Shown: positions 11,491-25,164 of the stretch, piece after piece
Numbering within the stretch: the first letter of the stretch is position 1
How the letters are laid out: the number at the start of each line of letters is the position of its first letter
Source of the DNA: Adiantum capillus-veneris
Taxonomy: Eukaryota; Streptophyta; Polypodiopsida; Polypodiales; Pteridaceae
Direction of reading: 5' to 3'
NCBI GenBank assembly: GCA_014529385.2
Contig: CM043964.1
Span: 103,184,587-103,248,586, forward strand
Length of the DNA stretch: 64,000 nucleotides
Made by a program: the position numbers and the translations under genes
The notes under the pieces: generated by a model
Databases searched by the model: none
What the model was told of the DNA's origin: nothing
The model's input: only the letters and a program-made list of their open reading frames with translations

Positions 11491-14400
11491 CTACTCCACA
11501 TTTGATACCATATCTGAACTTTGATCCAAGTGTGGTTGATGTGCACGAGTGAGGCCTTCTTTGGCTTTTAGAGCATGCCTTTCTGGAGTCTTTATTCTAG
11601 AAAATGGTCCTTCTTTGTTGGGTCTCCAGGACCAAACAATTGCATCTACATTTTCCCACACTTGTGGGTCCTTATAGTTGACAACCCAATAACCCTTCCA
11701 GCAATTACTGTAAGCTTGAGTATCTGTCATCCCACTTTTTCTGGCGCAAGGTGCCCAATATTGAATCAAGAGTTTTCTGTAGTTTGGTGATGTAGGCTCA
11801 TTATCAATGTCAAATAAATCCATTGCAAGCCACACTGGATAGATTTCTGTGTCACTCGGAACAAGCATAAGAAAGTCACCTTGGTGCACATGAGACATAG
11901 GGTCAAACTCTTCCCTTGGCCTATCTCGTTGAGGCCCACAAAAATGATCGTTCAACTCTTCAAGGCCTAGGAATCTTTCTGCTCCTTGTTGCAAATTCAT
12001 TGTAGTGCTTTGTAGGTGAGAATATTCTTGAGTTTTTGGCCAAAACATTTCATACAAGACTCCCTCTGATATGATTGCTTTTCCAATCTCTTCAATTACC
12101 TTACTCCAATAATCTATCACGGGTCTATAATATCGCGGAATACTTGAACCATTCCCTAAATTTTTCCAAAATTTTATATAGTTCTTTAGCCCCAAAATGA
12201 CTTCTTCGTGGGCCTTGACATACTCCGCCATTTGTACTAGAGGTGGATCTCCATGTGGTAACATTGGCTTGCCTTCTGTGTCTGTTTTCCAAAGGCGAAT
12301 ACTTCCACTCCAACTTGATACACCTGCATGTGCCTTATATTGCATCATTGGTGTCTCATCCTGCATAAAGAACCTGAACTGAAGCGGTTTGGAATGTCCA
12401 ACAAGTATGTCTTGTCCATCACAAAGATAGCCATCACAATATTGCTTGAAATCGGGGATCTTTGTGAGAAAAAATGGAGCTGGAGATGAAGATGAGTTGT
12501 TTCGTAATGTATCCATAAAATGTGGAAAAGTATAGGTTTGTGTAACTCTCAGCTTCTCTGAAAACCTACTAAACATGGCGTCTATGTCCTCATGTGTATG
12601 CCCAACCATTAAAAATCCCATCTGGATGGTTTTGAAAACACCCCTTGCAACAAGCATTCACAAATAGGCAGATAAGTATCGATTTTTGTTTTCCCCTGCA
12701 CAATTATCCAATTGAAGCAACAAGTTCTCTGGCAATCTATGAAATGTTGACCCCAATTCCTCTTCTGCAATTTCTGACGACTGCACAATGGGCTCTTTTC
12801 CATCACTCAAGTTATGGTAGTCCAAAGAATCCCTTGAGTTCAAAGCATGTAGTAGTGAAATATTGCTCCTTGGAAGTCCATTTGTTACTAGATCACCAAG
12901 AGGATGCTTATCTATCATCTCTAGGTTATGTAAACAATTAGCAATTGAGCCAATTGTAAGATTTGGATCAGCTGGCCACAAACCATTCAAGACAAAGTGT
13001 CCGTAATGACCTTCTCCATGTACATGAGTGATCATGCCAATCAATGCCACCTGCAGATTATATCCTGAATCCACACCCTTGGAAACAATGCGTAATCTAG
13101 GAATGGCAGTCTTCTTTTGATCCATCTTATCATGGATTATGCATACATATTTTTGTGGTTGAGTTTCTGAATACGTGCGCCATGCATAATATAGGCTTCT
13201 GCAACTCTTTTGTTGTGCCATGTGAACTTCTCTCTCCCTTAAGAGAAGAGCTCTCTCTTCAAGAGAAGGTTTAGCTTCTAACCTTGCCTTGATTGAGCTA
13301 CAAATATTGCACTTAGAGAACTCACTCGTCTTTGTTAAAGTGACATGTGGGTACTCTTTGTTCCAAATTCTACCAAAAGAAGATTGGGATAGCTTCTTCT
13401 CATAGCCCATTTGGTCAAGTGTCGTGTTCATTTCACATAAAATATCCACTTGTTTGTATGTTGATGGAATCACCAATTGAGTCTCTCTTGAGCCATCTAG
13501 CAGTGTTCTACTTCTATGTGGCATCTTCTCAGAGTTGTTTTCCACAAACTCATTTAGTAGTGCTCTTGCTAAACTAGTATGTTGAAGTCCCCTTCTCAAT
13601 GTACATGTGTTCCCATGTACATATTGGCGCACACCATTTTCAAAGTTCTCCTTGTATCGATAAAATGATGTCTTTGGTATTCCATGTAGCTCATACCATG
13701 CTCTACAACAAACAATAGAGCCATTTAGCCTGAATTGGTATCGTGACTTCTCATCTTTCTGATAACATATAGAAAGAACATCATAAACATAATTAGTGCG
13801 TGATTTTTGAGACTCTCCCCAAAATTGTTGTCGTAACCTTGTCACCATATCACGATCTGCAAACTGGCAACATTTTTGTGCACAACAATCAATGCATGAT
13901 ACCCTTTGAATTGATTTGTTTGAAAGGTAAAAAGTTGAAGCTGGTGCTGCTTTTGATTTTTGAGTCCTGTTCATGAAAGTGTATCGTCTCTTCCTTGACA
14001 ATTGGACAACATTACTCCCATCAAGTTTTTTTCCAACATTGTCATCGTTGGATACATCCTCATATGTAGCATGCATGCCATCAACAGGAACAAATCGTTG
14101 TAATGGTCTCCCATTCAACATTGTTGTCTGCTTGATGGGCCACTTTAGCAAAGTGATGCTACCCACTTCAACCACATCATCAATGCTTGCATTTTCTCTT
14201 TCAATACCCACACCCACACAATCAGGACTAAGTTCCTGAAAGTTGACATAATCATGTGGAAATACATATAAGATGGTCCCTTCATTGAAGGTTTGCATCA
14301 TTGTGTCATCTTTTAAAAGGACCCTCTGATTTCTCCAAGACTCTCGAATCATTGCTTCAAATTTTGGGCTTGTCATAGGTATTGCATCTGTAACTAGAGG

Positions 14401-14719
14401 ATCAGAATGATCATGTTCTTCATCACCATTGTAGCTTTCCTGTGGATCAATTAAGTTCCCGTTTAATACAAAAGATTGCAAAAGAATCTTTGACCATCGA
14501 ACAGCACTCCATAATGAGCCTTGGAGAGATGAAGTATCCATTGTAGGAAAAGGTAGGACCACATCCTTCAAGCATTCCTCCACTAGTATGGAGACATTTC
14601 CTTGCCCTATCTTTGTACCACCACAAGTGGAATCTGGATCTGTTCTACACACACAGCCAATACCAACAATTTCATTGTCAAGTATCATATGTACTTTCTC
14701 CTTAGATTCAAAGTCCATC
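11491..14719 (-). pseudogene. DUF7869-domain protein, one in-frame TGA
   Basis: One frame spans 14718-11491 (686 + 388 residues) broken by a single TGA at 12660-12658, right inside the conserved block NKNRYLSAYL / MLVARGVF. The ATG follows directly after a splice acceptor (CTTACAG|G, exon start 14719), so a 5' exon probably lies upstream toward the satellite. In order: an N-terminal region of unknown role; a Cys cluster CIDCCAQKCC with FADRDMVTRLRQQFW; then the DUF7869 domain with IIHDKMDQKK, the LLQLDNCAGENKNRY block and GHTHEDIDAMF; and a C-terminal domain (YPVWLAMDLFDIDNEP...YWAP). The spaced Asp, Asp and Asp/Glu blocks suggest an RNase H-like (DDE-type) fold; that is inference. If the TGA is a recent C-to-T change, the gene died recently, as the rest is intact. 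Confidence 0.75.
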
Positions 14720-14810
14720 CTGTAAGTGAAAAAGATTACATTGTTAAATCCATAGTTATAGAAAAATACTCTTCAAACAAAAAATCATGCTACAACATGG
14801 AAAAGGTTTG

Positions 14811-16680
14811 CATAGGTTGGACAAGTGGTGAACCTTGAGACCAAATCCTCCTTGCTATATTAATGGAATCAAGGTTGGAAATTATGGTGGATCTTGAAAC
14901 CAAAGCATCCTTGCTATATTAGAACATAGGTTGGACAAGTGGTGGACCTAGTTGTAATACCCACTGCCACCTATCAACTACTATAGGACTTTGCTTTCCA
15001 ATGTCCAAGTATCCCTTGAGGCTTTCAAGGTTGAACACGTGGTGGACCTTGAAACAAAAATCCCCTTTCTATATCAGAGCATAGCTTGGACAAGTGGTGG
15101 ACCTAGTTATAATGCTCAATATCCAAGGTGAAATACCTTAGGACCTTGCTACCTTGCTTGCCAATGTTTACGTAGCCCCTGATTTATTTAATGGAAGTAA
15201 GGTTGGACAAGTGGTGGACCTTGAAACCAAAGCCTCTTTGCTATATGAGAGCATAGGTTGGACCTAGTTGTAATACCCACTGCCACCTATCAACTACTAT
15301 AGGACTATGCTTTCCAATGTCCAAGTATCCCTTGAGTCTTTCAAGGTTGAACACGTGGTGGACCTTGAAACAAAAATCCCCTTTCTATATCAGAGCATAG
15401 CTTGGACAAGTGGTGGACCTAGTTATAATGCCCAATATCCAAGGTGAAACACCTTAGGACCTTCCTACCTTGCTTGCCAATGTTTACGTAGCCCCTCATT
15501 TCTTTAATGGAAGCAAGGTTGGACAAGTGGTGGACCTTGAAACCAAAGCCTCTTTGCTATATGAGAGCATAGGTTGGACCTAGTTGTAATACCCACTTCC
15601 ACCTATCAACTACTATAGGACTATGCTTTCCAATGTCCAAGTATCCCTTGAGTCTTGCAAGGTTGAACACGTGGTGGACCTTGAAACGAAAATCCCCTTT
15701 CTATATCAGAGCATATCTTGGACAAGTGGTGGACCTAGTTATAATGCCCAATATCCAAGGTGAAATACCTTAGGACCTTTCTACCTTGCTTGCCAATGTT
15801 TACGTAGCCCCTCATTTCTTTAATGGAATCAAGGTTGGGCAAGTGGTGGACCTTGAAACCAAAGCCTCTTTGCTATATGAGGGCATAGGTTGGACCTATT
15901 TGTTATACCCACTGCCACCTACCAACTACTATAGGACTATGCTTTCCAATGTCCAAGTATCCCTTGAGTCTTGCAAGGTTGAACACGTGGTGGATTATTG
16001 AAACCAAAATCCCCTTTCTATATCAGAGCATATCTTGGACAATTGGTGGACCTAGTTATAATGCCCCTCCTTTCTTTAATGGAAGAAAGGTTGGAAAAGT
16101 GGTGAATCTTGAAACCCAAACTCTTTGGCTATATATAGAGGATAGCTTGGACAAGTAGTGGGCTTAGTTGTAGTATCCAATGTCCAAGGTCCAAGGTGAA
16201 CTATGTAAATACCTTACTTCCAAAAACAAAGTCGTAGAAGTGGTTCTCCTTCAAACCAAAACCTCCTTAGTGTATTAGAACATATCTTGGAGAAGTGGTG
16301 GACTTAGTTGTAATGGTGAATGTCCAAAGCAAACTATTATAGGACCTTGCTTCCCAAATCAAGTTTGGACAAGTGGTGGATCTTGAAACCAAAACCCCCT
16401 TACTGTATTAGAGCATAGCTTAGATAAGTGGTGGACCTAGCTGCCATGGAAAATGTTCAATGTGAACTGCTACAGGACCTTGCTATTAAATGTCTAAGTA
16501 GAGCTAGCTTCTTTAATGGAATCAAGGTTGGGAAAGTGGTGCATCTTGAAACCAAAAGCCCTTTATTGTATTAGAGCATAGCTTGGACAAGTGAGGGACC
16601 TAGTTTTAATGTGTGATGTCCAAAGAAAAGTATTACAAGACCTTGCTTTCCAATATTTGAATTGGTCAAGTGGTTAAAAC
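14811..16680 (+). repeat. Satellite block I with about 317-bp higher-order period
   Basis: Units around the core GGACAAGTGGTGGACC, all in + orientation. Between about 14,940 and 16,060 a period of about 317 bp repeats four times, recognisable by CCACCTATCAACTACTATAG and by the AAGTATCCCTTGAG block. The block begins about 90 bp upstream of the DUF7869 coding exon, so it probably lies in that gene's 5' intron or promoter region. Confidence 0.9.
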
Positions 16681-17940
16681 TAAGTATAAAACTTTGACCA
16701 TTTTCTTCTCGAATTGCCAAAAAGCTAGTTTTAGACACCCCTAAATGAAAATGGTTTAGGGTGGCCTTAAACAACGTTTTTTCAAAGACTTGAACAAAAG
16801 GGTTGCCGAAGAGTAATGAAAATTTATTATGGCTTGAAGTGCCTGAGTATGTGAAAACAAGCCTAGGTTTTCCACGAGGCAAAAGGTGACATAATAAGAA
16901 CATTAGAAACTTAGGATTGACCATGTGGCCTAAACTTTGGCAAGTGAAGTGGTGGCCAAGTTTTGTGGCACAGTGTGCACTTGGTCCTATATGTGTTGAC
17001 CACTTGGCTAAATCTAGGACCATAAGGCCAAACCTTTGGCACCTTAAATATAGTATGGGACATAATCTCGAAATGCTATAGTAAATTAGTAGTATAGTTA
17101 ATATGTTAATATTTGTATTATATTTAAGTATATGCTAAATATAATTTATGTTCAAAATTTCACTAATGAAGAATGTTCCCATTTAGCACTCCAGATGCGG
17201 GGTCTTAGGGCAATGCCACAATGGAGTGACAAGATAGTGCTTCCACGTGAGGTTTGGGGGTAGCGCTCTTGATGGGGATGTGGAATATAGCGCTCTCGAT
17301 GGTGGGGCTTGGGAGGCTGATTTTGGGATATTGTTCCGGGCGGGGTCAAGGGGCGGCGCCCAATGATTTTTTTTTCTAAAAGTGAATTCATAGTATAGAG
17401 TTACGCATGTTTTGCATATTTTCAACCATGATTTCTTTAATTTTGGCCGTGTGAATTGGTTAATGTTTTATATTGCTTTTGTTTTTTTTAATCCTATGAT
17501 AAAACATGGACTTGTAGCATACATGGCATTCTAATAAACCCTATCAAGATTAGGCACAGAGAGAGCGCACGAGCAACGCACACAGAGAAAGCAGGCGAGC
17601 AGCAAACACATAGAAAGCGCACACGGATCGCACACAGTTGGAGTATACGCGCACGTAGAGGAGTAAGCCCGGCATCGTACACAACACACAGGTGGAGCGC
17701 ACAGGATTGAAAGTTCGGGCACAAGTTAAAGAAACAGTAGCGTAAGCAAAGCTTTCCAGAAGGGCAGGATCGGGCATAGCTTCTTCTCAGGAGACATTGC
17801 ACACCTCATGAATAGAGAAAAAATAGGTATTTCTCTCTCTCTCACTCTCTTTCTTTCTCCATATAGAGAAGATGGTTCTCTGTAACTCTTCTTGCACACA
17901 CACTCTCTCGTCAAAAGACAGAGACACGTAGTTTAAAAAT
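16681..17940. other. Non-satellite interlude, no gene supported
   Basis: The first part (to about 17,040) has a minus-strand frame without recognisable motif. 17,160-17,370 is unusually GC-rich with repeated TAGCGCTCT...GATGG blocks. 17,530-17,720 has a CA/GA-rich strand. I see no convincing coding sequence. Confidence 0.5.
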
Positions 17941-18215
17941 ATCCCCGCACACATACACATATTCCCACACATCATCTTCCTCTCTTCCACATACATAACC
18001 ACAGTGAAATCTGTTATCTTGTTGTCTCTCTCTTGAAAATACATGCACATATTCCCACACATCGTCTTCCCCACTTCCACATACATAACCACAGTGAAAT
18101 CTGTTATCTTTTTGTCTCTCTCTTGAAAATACGTGCACATATTCCCATACATCGTCTTCCTCTCTTCCACATACATAAACACAGTGAAATCTGTTATCTT
18201 TCTCTCTCTCCTCTC
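17941..18215 (+). repeat. 90-bp tandem repeat, about three copies
   Basis: Copies start near 17,956, 18,046 and 18,136, each beginning CACATATTCCCACACATC and containing CACAGTGAAATCTGTTATCT. The exact 90-nt spacing is a multiple of three, so long frames persist across it on both strands; these are probably not genes. Confidence 0.92.
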
Positions 18216-18228
18216 TCTAGAAAACAGG

Positions 18229-18263
<35 letters not shown>

Positions 18264-18276
18264 CTTGCTATCTCTC
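18206..18276. repeat. (CT)n low-complexity tract
   Basis: Nearly pure CT repeats, best at 18,231-18,259, immediately after the 90-bp array. Confidence 0.9.
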
Positions 18277-19419
18277 TCTTGAAAATACATGCTCATGTAT
18301 GTGTGCGTCTGTGTTATCTATGTGTATGTATGTATATTTGTGTTATTTCATTGTAATACTCATACATAATGCAGATACACAATTACACTTAATTACGATA
18401 TGCACACATAGTATATATATATACATAAATATCACAAATAACTAACACATTGTAATACTAGTAAACTTGAATGGAAGACTTACTTGCGTGATCTGTTAAA
18501 GTCGATTCTTGTAGCGAGTTCTGGATGTATGCTGAGCTGATTTTCCTCTAATCCATTTGTAGATACGATTGTAACTTCTGTTTCTCAAAAATAGTAGTGT
18601 TGTTTAGTGATACACCTAATGGACATAAATGGTTGAAACTAGGACATGTAGACCAAAAATACGTGTATTTCTTTGGATGAATATATACACTTTTTGGTGA
18701 CCCTTACCACAAGTGGTGGACCTTGAGACCAGTGGACTATAAGGACCTCCAAACAATACCTTGTACACTCAATCCTTCTTGGTATCTAGGTTGGACAAGT
18801 GGTGGACCTTGTTCAAATTCTCTAACCACTCTCTCTAACATGGTGACATAATTTAGGTGTGATAAATTCATATCTATGCAAACTAATATCAGTTTAGGCT
18901 TGTTAATTTGAATTTGTTTGAATTTATGTACAATATAATGATTTGAGGTTTGCATATTTGAATTTAGGTGGTATAATGATATCTTTTTGTGGCAAACTTG
19001 AATTTAAAATCAATTTCGCGTGGGATATTTTAAATTTAAGTGGTAAAATTTAAATTTTTATAAAAAAGTTTGAATTTTAAAATTTGGGCAGGATATTTTA
19101 AAATTTAGGCGGGATATTTAAAATTTGGGAGGGATATTTTAAATTTAGGCGATCAGATTTTGAATTGTAAATTTAGGCGGGAAGGTTTTGAATTTATAGC
19201 GAGATCTCCCTTACATGAGAGAGTATAGGTTGGACAAGTGGTAGACCTTAAAGCTAGAGAATCCATGCTACTGGACATGATAGGTAGGGAATCTAGTTGA
19301 ATATTGTATGTATAATATATATGTAATAGATCTAGCTTGGACAAGTGGTGGACCTTGGAACAAAACCCTATGTAAAATATATCATGCACATTCTAAGTGG
19401 TGAGAAAAAATATCATTTA
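18277..19419. other. AT-rich spacer with sparse satellite cores
   Basis: Isolated satellite cores (e.g. 18,711, 18,793, 19,222, 19,337) lie in AT-rich DNA. From about 19,020 to 19,190 a short degenerate repeat of roughly 25-30 bp built on GGCGGGATATTTTAAAATTT occurs. No coding potential recognised. Confidence 0.6.
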
Positions 19420-22400
19420 AGATATAGCCTTATAGGTTGGACAAGTGGTGGACCTTAACACCAAGATATTCTTAATGTAATGACATAGAGTGGAAAACTG
19501 GTGAATCTTGAGACCAAACCATACTACTAGCGATAATAGCTTGGACAAGTGGTGGACCTTGAAAGTAATCCCCCCATCTATGAATTATCGTGGGTTTAAG
19601 GTATTTTGATGGAGCCTAGCATCTTGGAGACATGGTGCAGCTTGCTTCTCTTCATGTTTCAATGGAGCCTATCTTGGACAAATGGTGGAGCATCCTTCTC
19701 TCCATGTTTCAATGGAGCCTAGCTTGGACAAGTGGTGGACCTTTGCTTCTCTCTATGATTCAAGTGGTGGACCTTGGAACCAAACCCCCATGTAAAACCT
19801 ATCATGGTCACTCCAAGTGGTGAGAAAGAATAACCTTTAAGATATAGCCTTATAGGTTGGACAAGTGGTGGACCTTAACACCCAAATATTCTTAATATAA
19901 TGACATAGAGTTAAAAAGTGGTGAATCTTGAGACAAAACCACTCATGTTACTAGCGATAATAGCCTGGACAACTGGTGGACCTTGAACGTAAACCCCCCA
20001 TGTTTCATTAGACTTAGCTTCGAACTATGGTGGAGCATCGTTCTCTCCATGTTTCAATGGAGCCTAGCTTGGACAAGTGGTGCACCTTTGTTTCTCTCTA
20101 TGTTTCAATAGAGTTAGCTTGGACAAGTGGTGGACCTTGGAACCAAACCCCCATGTAAAACCTATCATGGTCACTCCAAGTGGTGAGAAAGAATAACCTT
20201 AATGATATATCCTTATAGGTTGGACAAGTGGTGGACCTTAACACCCAGATATTCTTAATATAATAGCATAGAGTGGAAAAGTGGTGAATCTTGAGACCAA
20301 ACCACTCAGGCTACTACCAATAATAGCTTGGAATGGTGTTGGACCTTGAATGTAAACCCCTCATCTACGACATATCGTGGGTTTAATGTTTTTTGATGGA
20401 GCCTAGCATCTTGGAGACATGGTGCAGCTTGCTTCTCATCATGTTTCAATGGAGCCTATCTTGGACAAATGGTGGAGCATCCTTCGGTCCATGTTTCAAT
20501 GGAGCCTAGCTTCGACAAGTGGTGAACCTTTGCTTCTCTCTATGTTTCAATAGAGTTAGCTTGGACAAGTGGTGGAGCTTGGAACCAAACCCCCATGTAA
20601 AACCTATCATGGTCACTCCAAGTGGTAAGAAAGAATAACCTTTAAGATATAGACTTATAGGTTGGACAAGTGGTGGACCTTAACACCCACATATTCTTAA
20701 TATAATGATCAAGAGTGGAAAAGTTGTGAATCTTGAGACAAAACCACTCATGCTACTAGCGATAATAGCTTGGACCAGTGGTGGCCCTTGAATGTAAACC
20801 CCCCATGTACAAAATATCATGGGTTTAAGGTATTTCGATGAAGCCTAGCATCTTGAAGACATGGTGCAGCTTGCTTCTCTTCTTATTTCAATGGAGTCTA
20901 TCTTGGACAAATAGTGGAGCATCATTCTCTCCATGTTTCAATGGACCCTTGCTTGGACAAGTGGTGGACCTTTGCTGATCTGTATGATTCAATAGAGTTA
21001 GCTTGGACAAGTGGTGGACCTTGCAACCAAACCCCCATGTAAAACCTATCATGGTCACTCCAAGTGGTGAGAAAGAATAACCTTTAAGATATAGCCTTAT
21101 AGGTTGGTCAGGTGGTGGACCTTAACACCCAAATATTCCTAATATAATGACATAGACTGAAAAAGTGGTGAATCTTGAGATACAACCACTCATGCTACTA
21201 GCGATAATAGCTTGGACAAGCTAGTGGTGGACCTTAAACGTAAACCCCCCATGTTTCAATAGACTTAGCTTCGACAAATAGTGGAGCATCGTTCTCTCCA
21301 TGTTTGAATGGAGCCTAGGTTGCACAAGTGGTGGACCTTTGTTTCTCTCTATGTTTCAATAGAGTTAGCTTATACAAGTGGTGGACCTTGGAACCAAACC
21401 CCCATGTAAAACCTATCATGGTCACTCCAAGTGGGAAGAAAGAATAACCTTTAAGATGTAGCCTTATAGGTTGGACAAGTGGTGGACCTTAACACCCACA
21501 TATTCTTAATAAAAGTGGTGAATCTTGAGACCAAACCACTCGGGCTACTAGCAATAATAGCTTAGACAAGTGGTGGACCTTGAATGTAAACCCCTCATCT
21601 ACGAAATATTGTGGGTTTAATTTATTTAGATGGAGCCTAGCATCTTGGAGACATGGTGCAGATTGCTTCTCGTCATGTTTCAATGGATCCTATCTTGGAA
21701 AAATGGTGGAGCATCCTTCTCTCCATGTTTCAATGGACCCTATCTTGGACAAGTGGTGGACATTTGTTTCACTCTATGTTTTAATAGAGTTAGCTGGGAC
21801 AAGTGGTGGACCTTGGAACCAAACCCCCATGTAAAACCTATCATGGTCACTCCAAGTGGTAAGAAGGAATAACCTTTAAGATGTAGCCTTATAGGTTGGA
21901 CAAGTGGTGGACCTTAACACCCACATATTCTTAATAAAAGTGGTGAATCTTGAGACCAAACAACTCAGGCTACTAGCAATAATAGCTTGGACAAGTGTTG
22001 GACCCTGAATGTAAACCCCTCATCTACGAAATATCGTGGGTTTAATGTATTTCGATGGAGCCTAGCATCTTGGAGACGCGGTGCAGCTTGCTTCTCGTCA
22101 TGTTCCAATGGAGCCTATCTTGCACAAATGGTGGAGCTTTGTTTCTCTCTATGTTTCAATAGAGTTAGCTTGGACAAGTGGTGGACCTTGGAAGCAAACC
22201 CTCATGTAAAACCTATCATGGTCACTCCAAGTGGTAAGAAAATATAACCTTTAAGATGTAGCCTTATAGGTTGGACTGGTGGTGGACCTTAACATCCACA
22301 TATTCTTAATATAATGACATAGAGTGGAAAAGTGATGAATCTTGAGACCAAACCACTCAGGCTACTAGCAATAATAGCTTGGACAAGTGTTGGACCTTGA

Positions 22401-25164
22401 ATGTAAACCGCTCATCTATGACATATCGTGATTTTAATATTTTTCGATAGAGCCTAGCATCTTGGAGACATGGTGCACCTTGCTTCTCGTCATGTTTCAA
22501 TGGAGCCTATCTTGGACAAATGGTGGAGCATCCTTCTCTCCATGTTTCAATGGAGCCTAGCTTGGACAAGTGGTGGACCTTTGCTTCTCTCTCTGTTTCA
22601 ATAGAGTTAGCTTGGACAAGTGGTGGAGCTTGGAACCAAACCCACATGTAAAACCTATTATGGTCACTCCAAGTGGTAAGAAAGAATAACCTTTAAGATA
22701 TAGACTTATAGGTTGGACAAGTGGTGGACCTTGACACCCACATATTCTTAATATAATGACATAGAGTGGAAAAGTGGTGAATCTTGAGACAAAGCCACTC
22801 ATGCTACTAGCGATAATAGCTTGGACAAGTATTGGCCCTTGAATGTAAACCCCCCATGTACAAAATATCTTGGGTTTAACGTATTTCGATGAAGCTTAGC
22901 ATCTTGGAGACATGGTGCAGCTTGCTTCTCTTCATTTTTTGATGGAGGCTATCTTGGACAAATGGTGGAGCATCCTTCTCTTTATGTTTCAATGGACCCT
23001 ATCTTGGACAAGTGGTGGACCTTTGTTTCTCTCTATGTTTCAATAGAGTTAGCTTGGACAAGTGGTGGACCTTGGAACCAAACCCCCATGTAAAACCTAT
23101 CATGGTCACTCCAAGTGGTAAGAAGGAATAACCTTTAAGATGTAGCCTTATAGGTTGGACAAGTGGTGGACCTTAACACCCACATATTCTTAATAAAAGT
23201 GGTGAATCTTGAGACCAAACCACTCAGGCTACTAGCAATAATATCTTGGACAAGTGGTGGACCTTGAATGTAAACCCCTCATCTACGAAATATCGTGGGT
23301 TTAATGTATTTCGATGGAGCCTAGCATCTTGGAGACGTGGTGCAGCTTGCTTCTCGTCATGTTCCAATGGAGCCTATCTTGCACAAACGGTGGAGCATCC
23401 TTCTCTGCATGTTTCAATGGAGCCTAGCATGGACAAGTGGTGGACCTTTGTCTCTCTCTATGTTTCAATAGAGTTAGCTTGGACAAGTGGTGGACCTTGG
23501 AAGCAAACCCTCATGTAAAACCTATCATGGTCACTCCAAGTGGTAAGAAAGAATAACCTTTAACATATAGACTTATAGGTTGGACAAGTGGTGGACCTTG
23601 ACACCCACATATTCTTAATATAATGACATAGAGTGGAAAAGTGGTGAATCTTGAGACCAAACCACTCAGGCTACTACCAATAATAGCTTGGACAAGTGTT
23701 GGACCTTGAATGTAAACCGCTCATCTATGACATATCATGATTTTAATGTTTTTCGATAGAGCCTAGCATCTTGGAGACATGGTGCACCTTGCTTCTCGTC
23801 ATGTTTCAATGGAGCCTATCTTGGACAAATGGTGCAGCATCCTTCTCTCCATGTTTCAATGGAGGCTAGCTTGGACAAGTGGTGGACCTTTGCTTCTCTC
23901 TCTGTTTCAATAGAGTTAGCTTGGACAAGTGGTGGAGCTTGGAACCAAACCCACATGTAAAACTTATTATGGTCACTCCAAGTGGTAAGAAAGAATAACC
24001 TTTAAGATATAGACTTATAGGTTGGACAAGTGGTGGACCTTGACACCCACATATTCTTAATATAATGACATAGAGTGGAAAAGTGGTAAATCTTGAGACA
24101 AAGTCACTCATGCTACTAGCGATAATAGCTTGGACAAGTATTGGCCCTTGAATGTAAACCCCCCATGTACAAAATATCTTGGGTTTAAGGTATTTCGATG
24201 AAGCCTAGCATCTTGGAGACATGGTGCAGCTTGCTTCTCTTCATTTTTTGATGGAGCCTATCTTGGACAAATGGTGGAGCATCCTTCTCTTCATGTTTCA
24301 ATGGACCCTATCTTGGACAAGTGGTGGACCTTTGTTTCTCTCTATGTTTCAATAGAGTTAGCTTGGACAAGTGGTGGACTTTTGTTTCTCTCTATGTTTC
24401 AATAGAGTTAGCTTGGACAAGTGGTGGACCTTGGAATCAAACCCCCATGTAAAACCTATCATGGTCTCTCCAAGTGGTAAGAAGGAATAACCTTTAAGAT
24501 GTATCCTTATAGGTTGGACAAGTGGTGGACCTTAACACCCACATATTCTTAATAAAATTGGTGAATCTTGAGACCAAACCACTCAGGCTACTACCAATAA
24601 TAGCTTGGACAAGTGGTGGACCTTGAATGTAAACCCCTCATCTACGAAATATCGTGGGTTTAATGTATTTCGATGGATCCTAGCATCTTGCAGACGTGGT
24701 GCAGCTTGCTTCTCGTCATGTTCCAATGGCGCCTATCTTGCACAAACGGTGGAGCATCCTTCTCTCCATGTTTCAATGAAGCCTAGCAAGGACAAGTGGT
24801 GGACCTTTGTTTCTCTCTATGTTTCAATAGAGTTAGCTTGGACAAGTGGTGGACCTTGGAAGCAAACCCTCATGTAAAACCTATCATGGTCACTCCAAGT
24901 GGTAAGAAAGAAAAACCTTTAAGATGTAGCTTATAGGTTGGACTGGTGGTGGACCTTAACACCCACATATTCTTAATATAATGACATAGAGTGGAAAAGT
25001 GGTGAATCTTGAGACCAAACCACTCAGGCTACTACCAATAATAGCTTGGACAAGTGTTGGACCTTGAATGTAAACCGCTCATCTATGACATATCGTGATT
25101 TTAATGTTTTTCAATAGAGCCTAGCATCTTGGAGACATGGTGCACCTTGCTTCTCGTCATGTTT

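Noticed and set aside
16571-17023. 150-codon minus-strand frame
   Set aside because: No motif, no conserved context, partly overlapping satellite; nothing supports expression.
17787-18296. Long minus-strand frame with repeated DNRFHCGYVCG-like blocks
   Set aside because: It is the translation of the 90-bp tandem repeat and (CT)n tract; 90 is divisible by three so frames stay open by chance.
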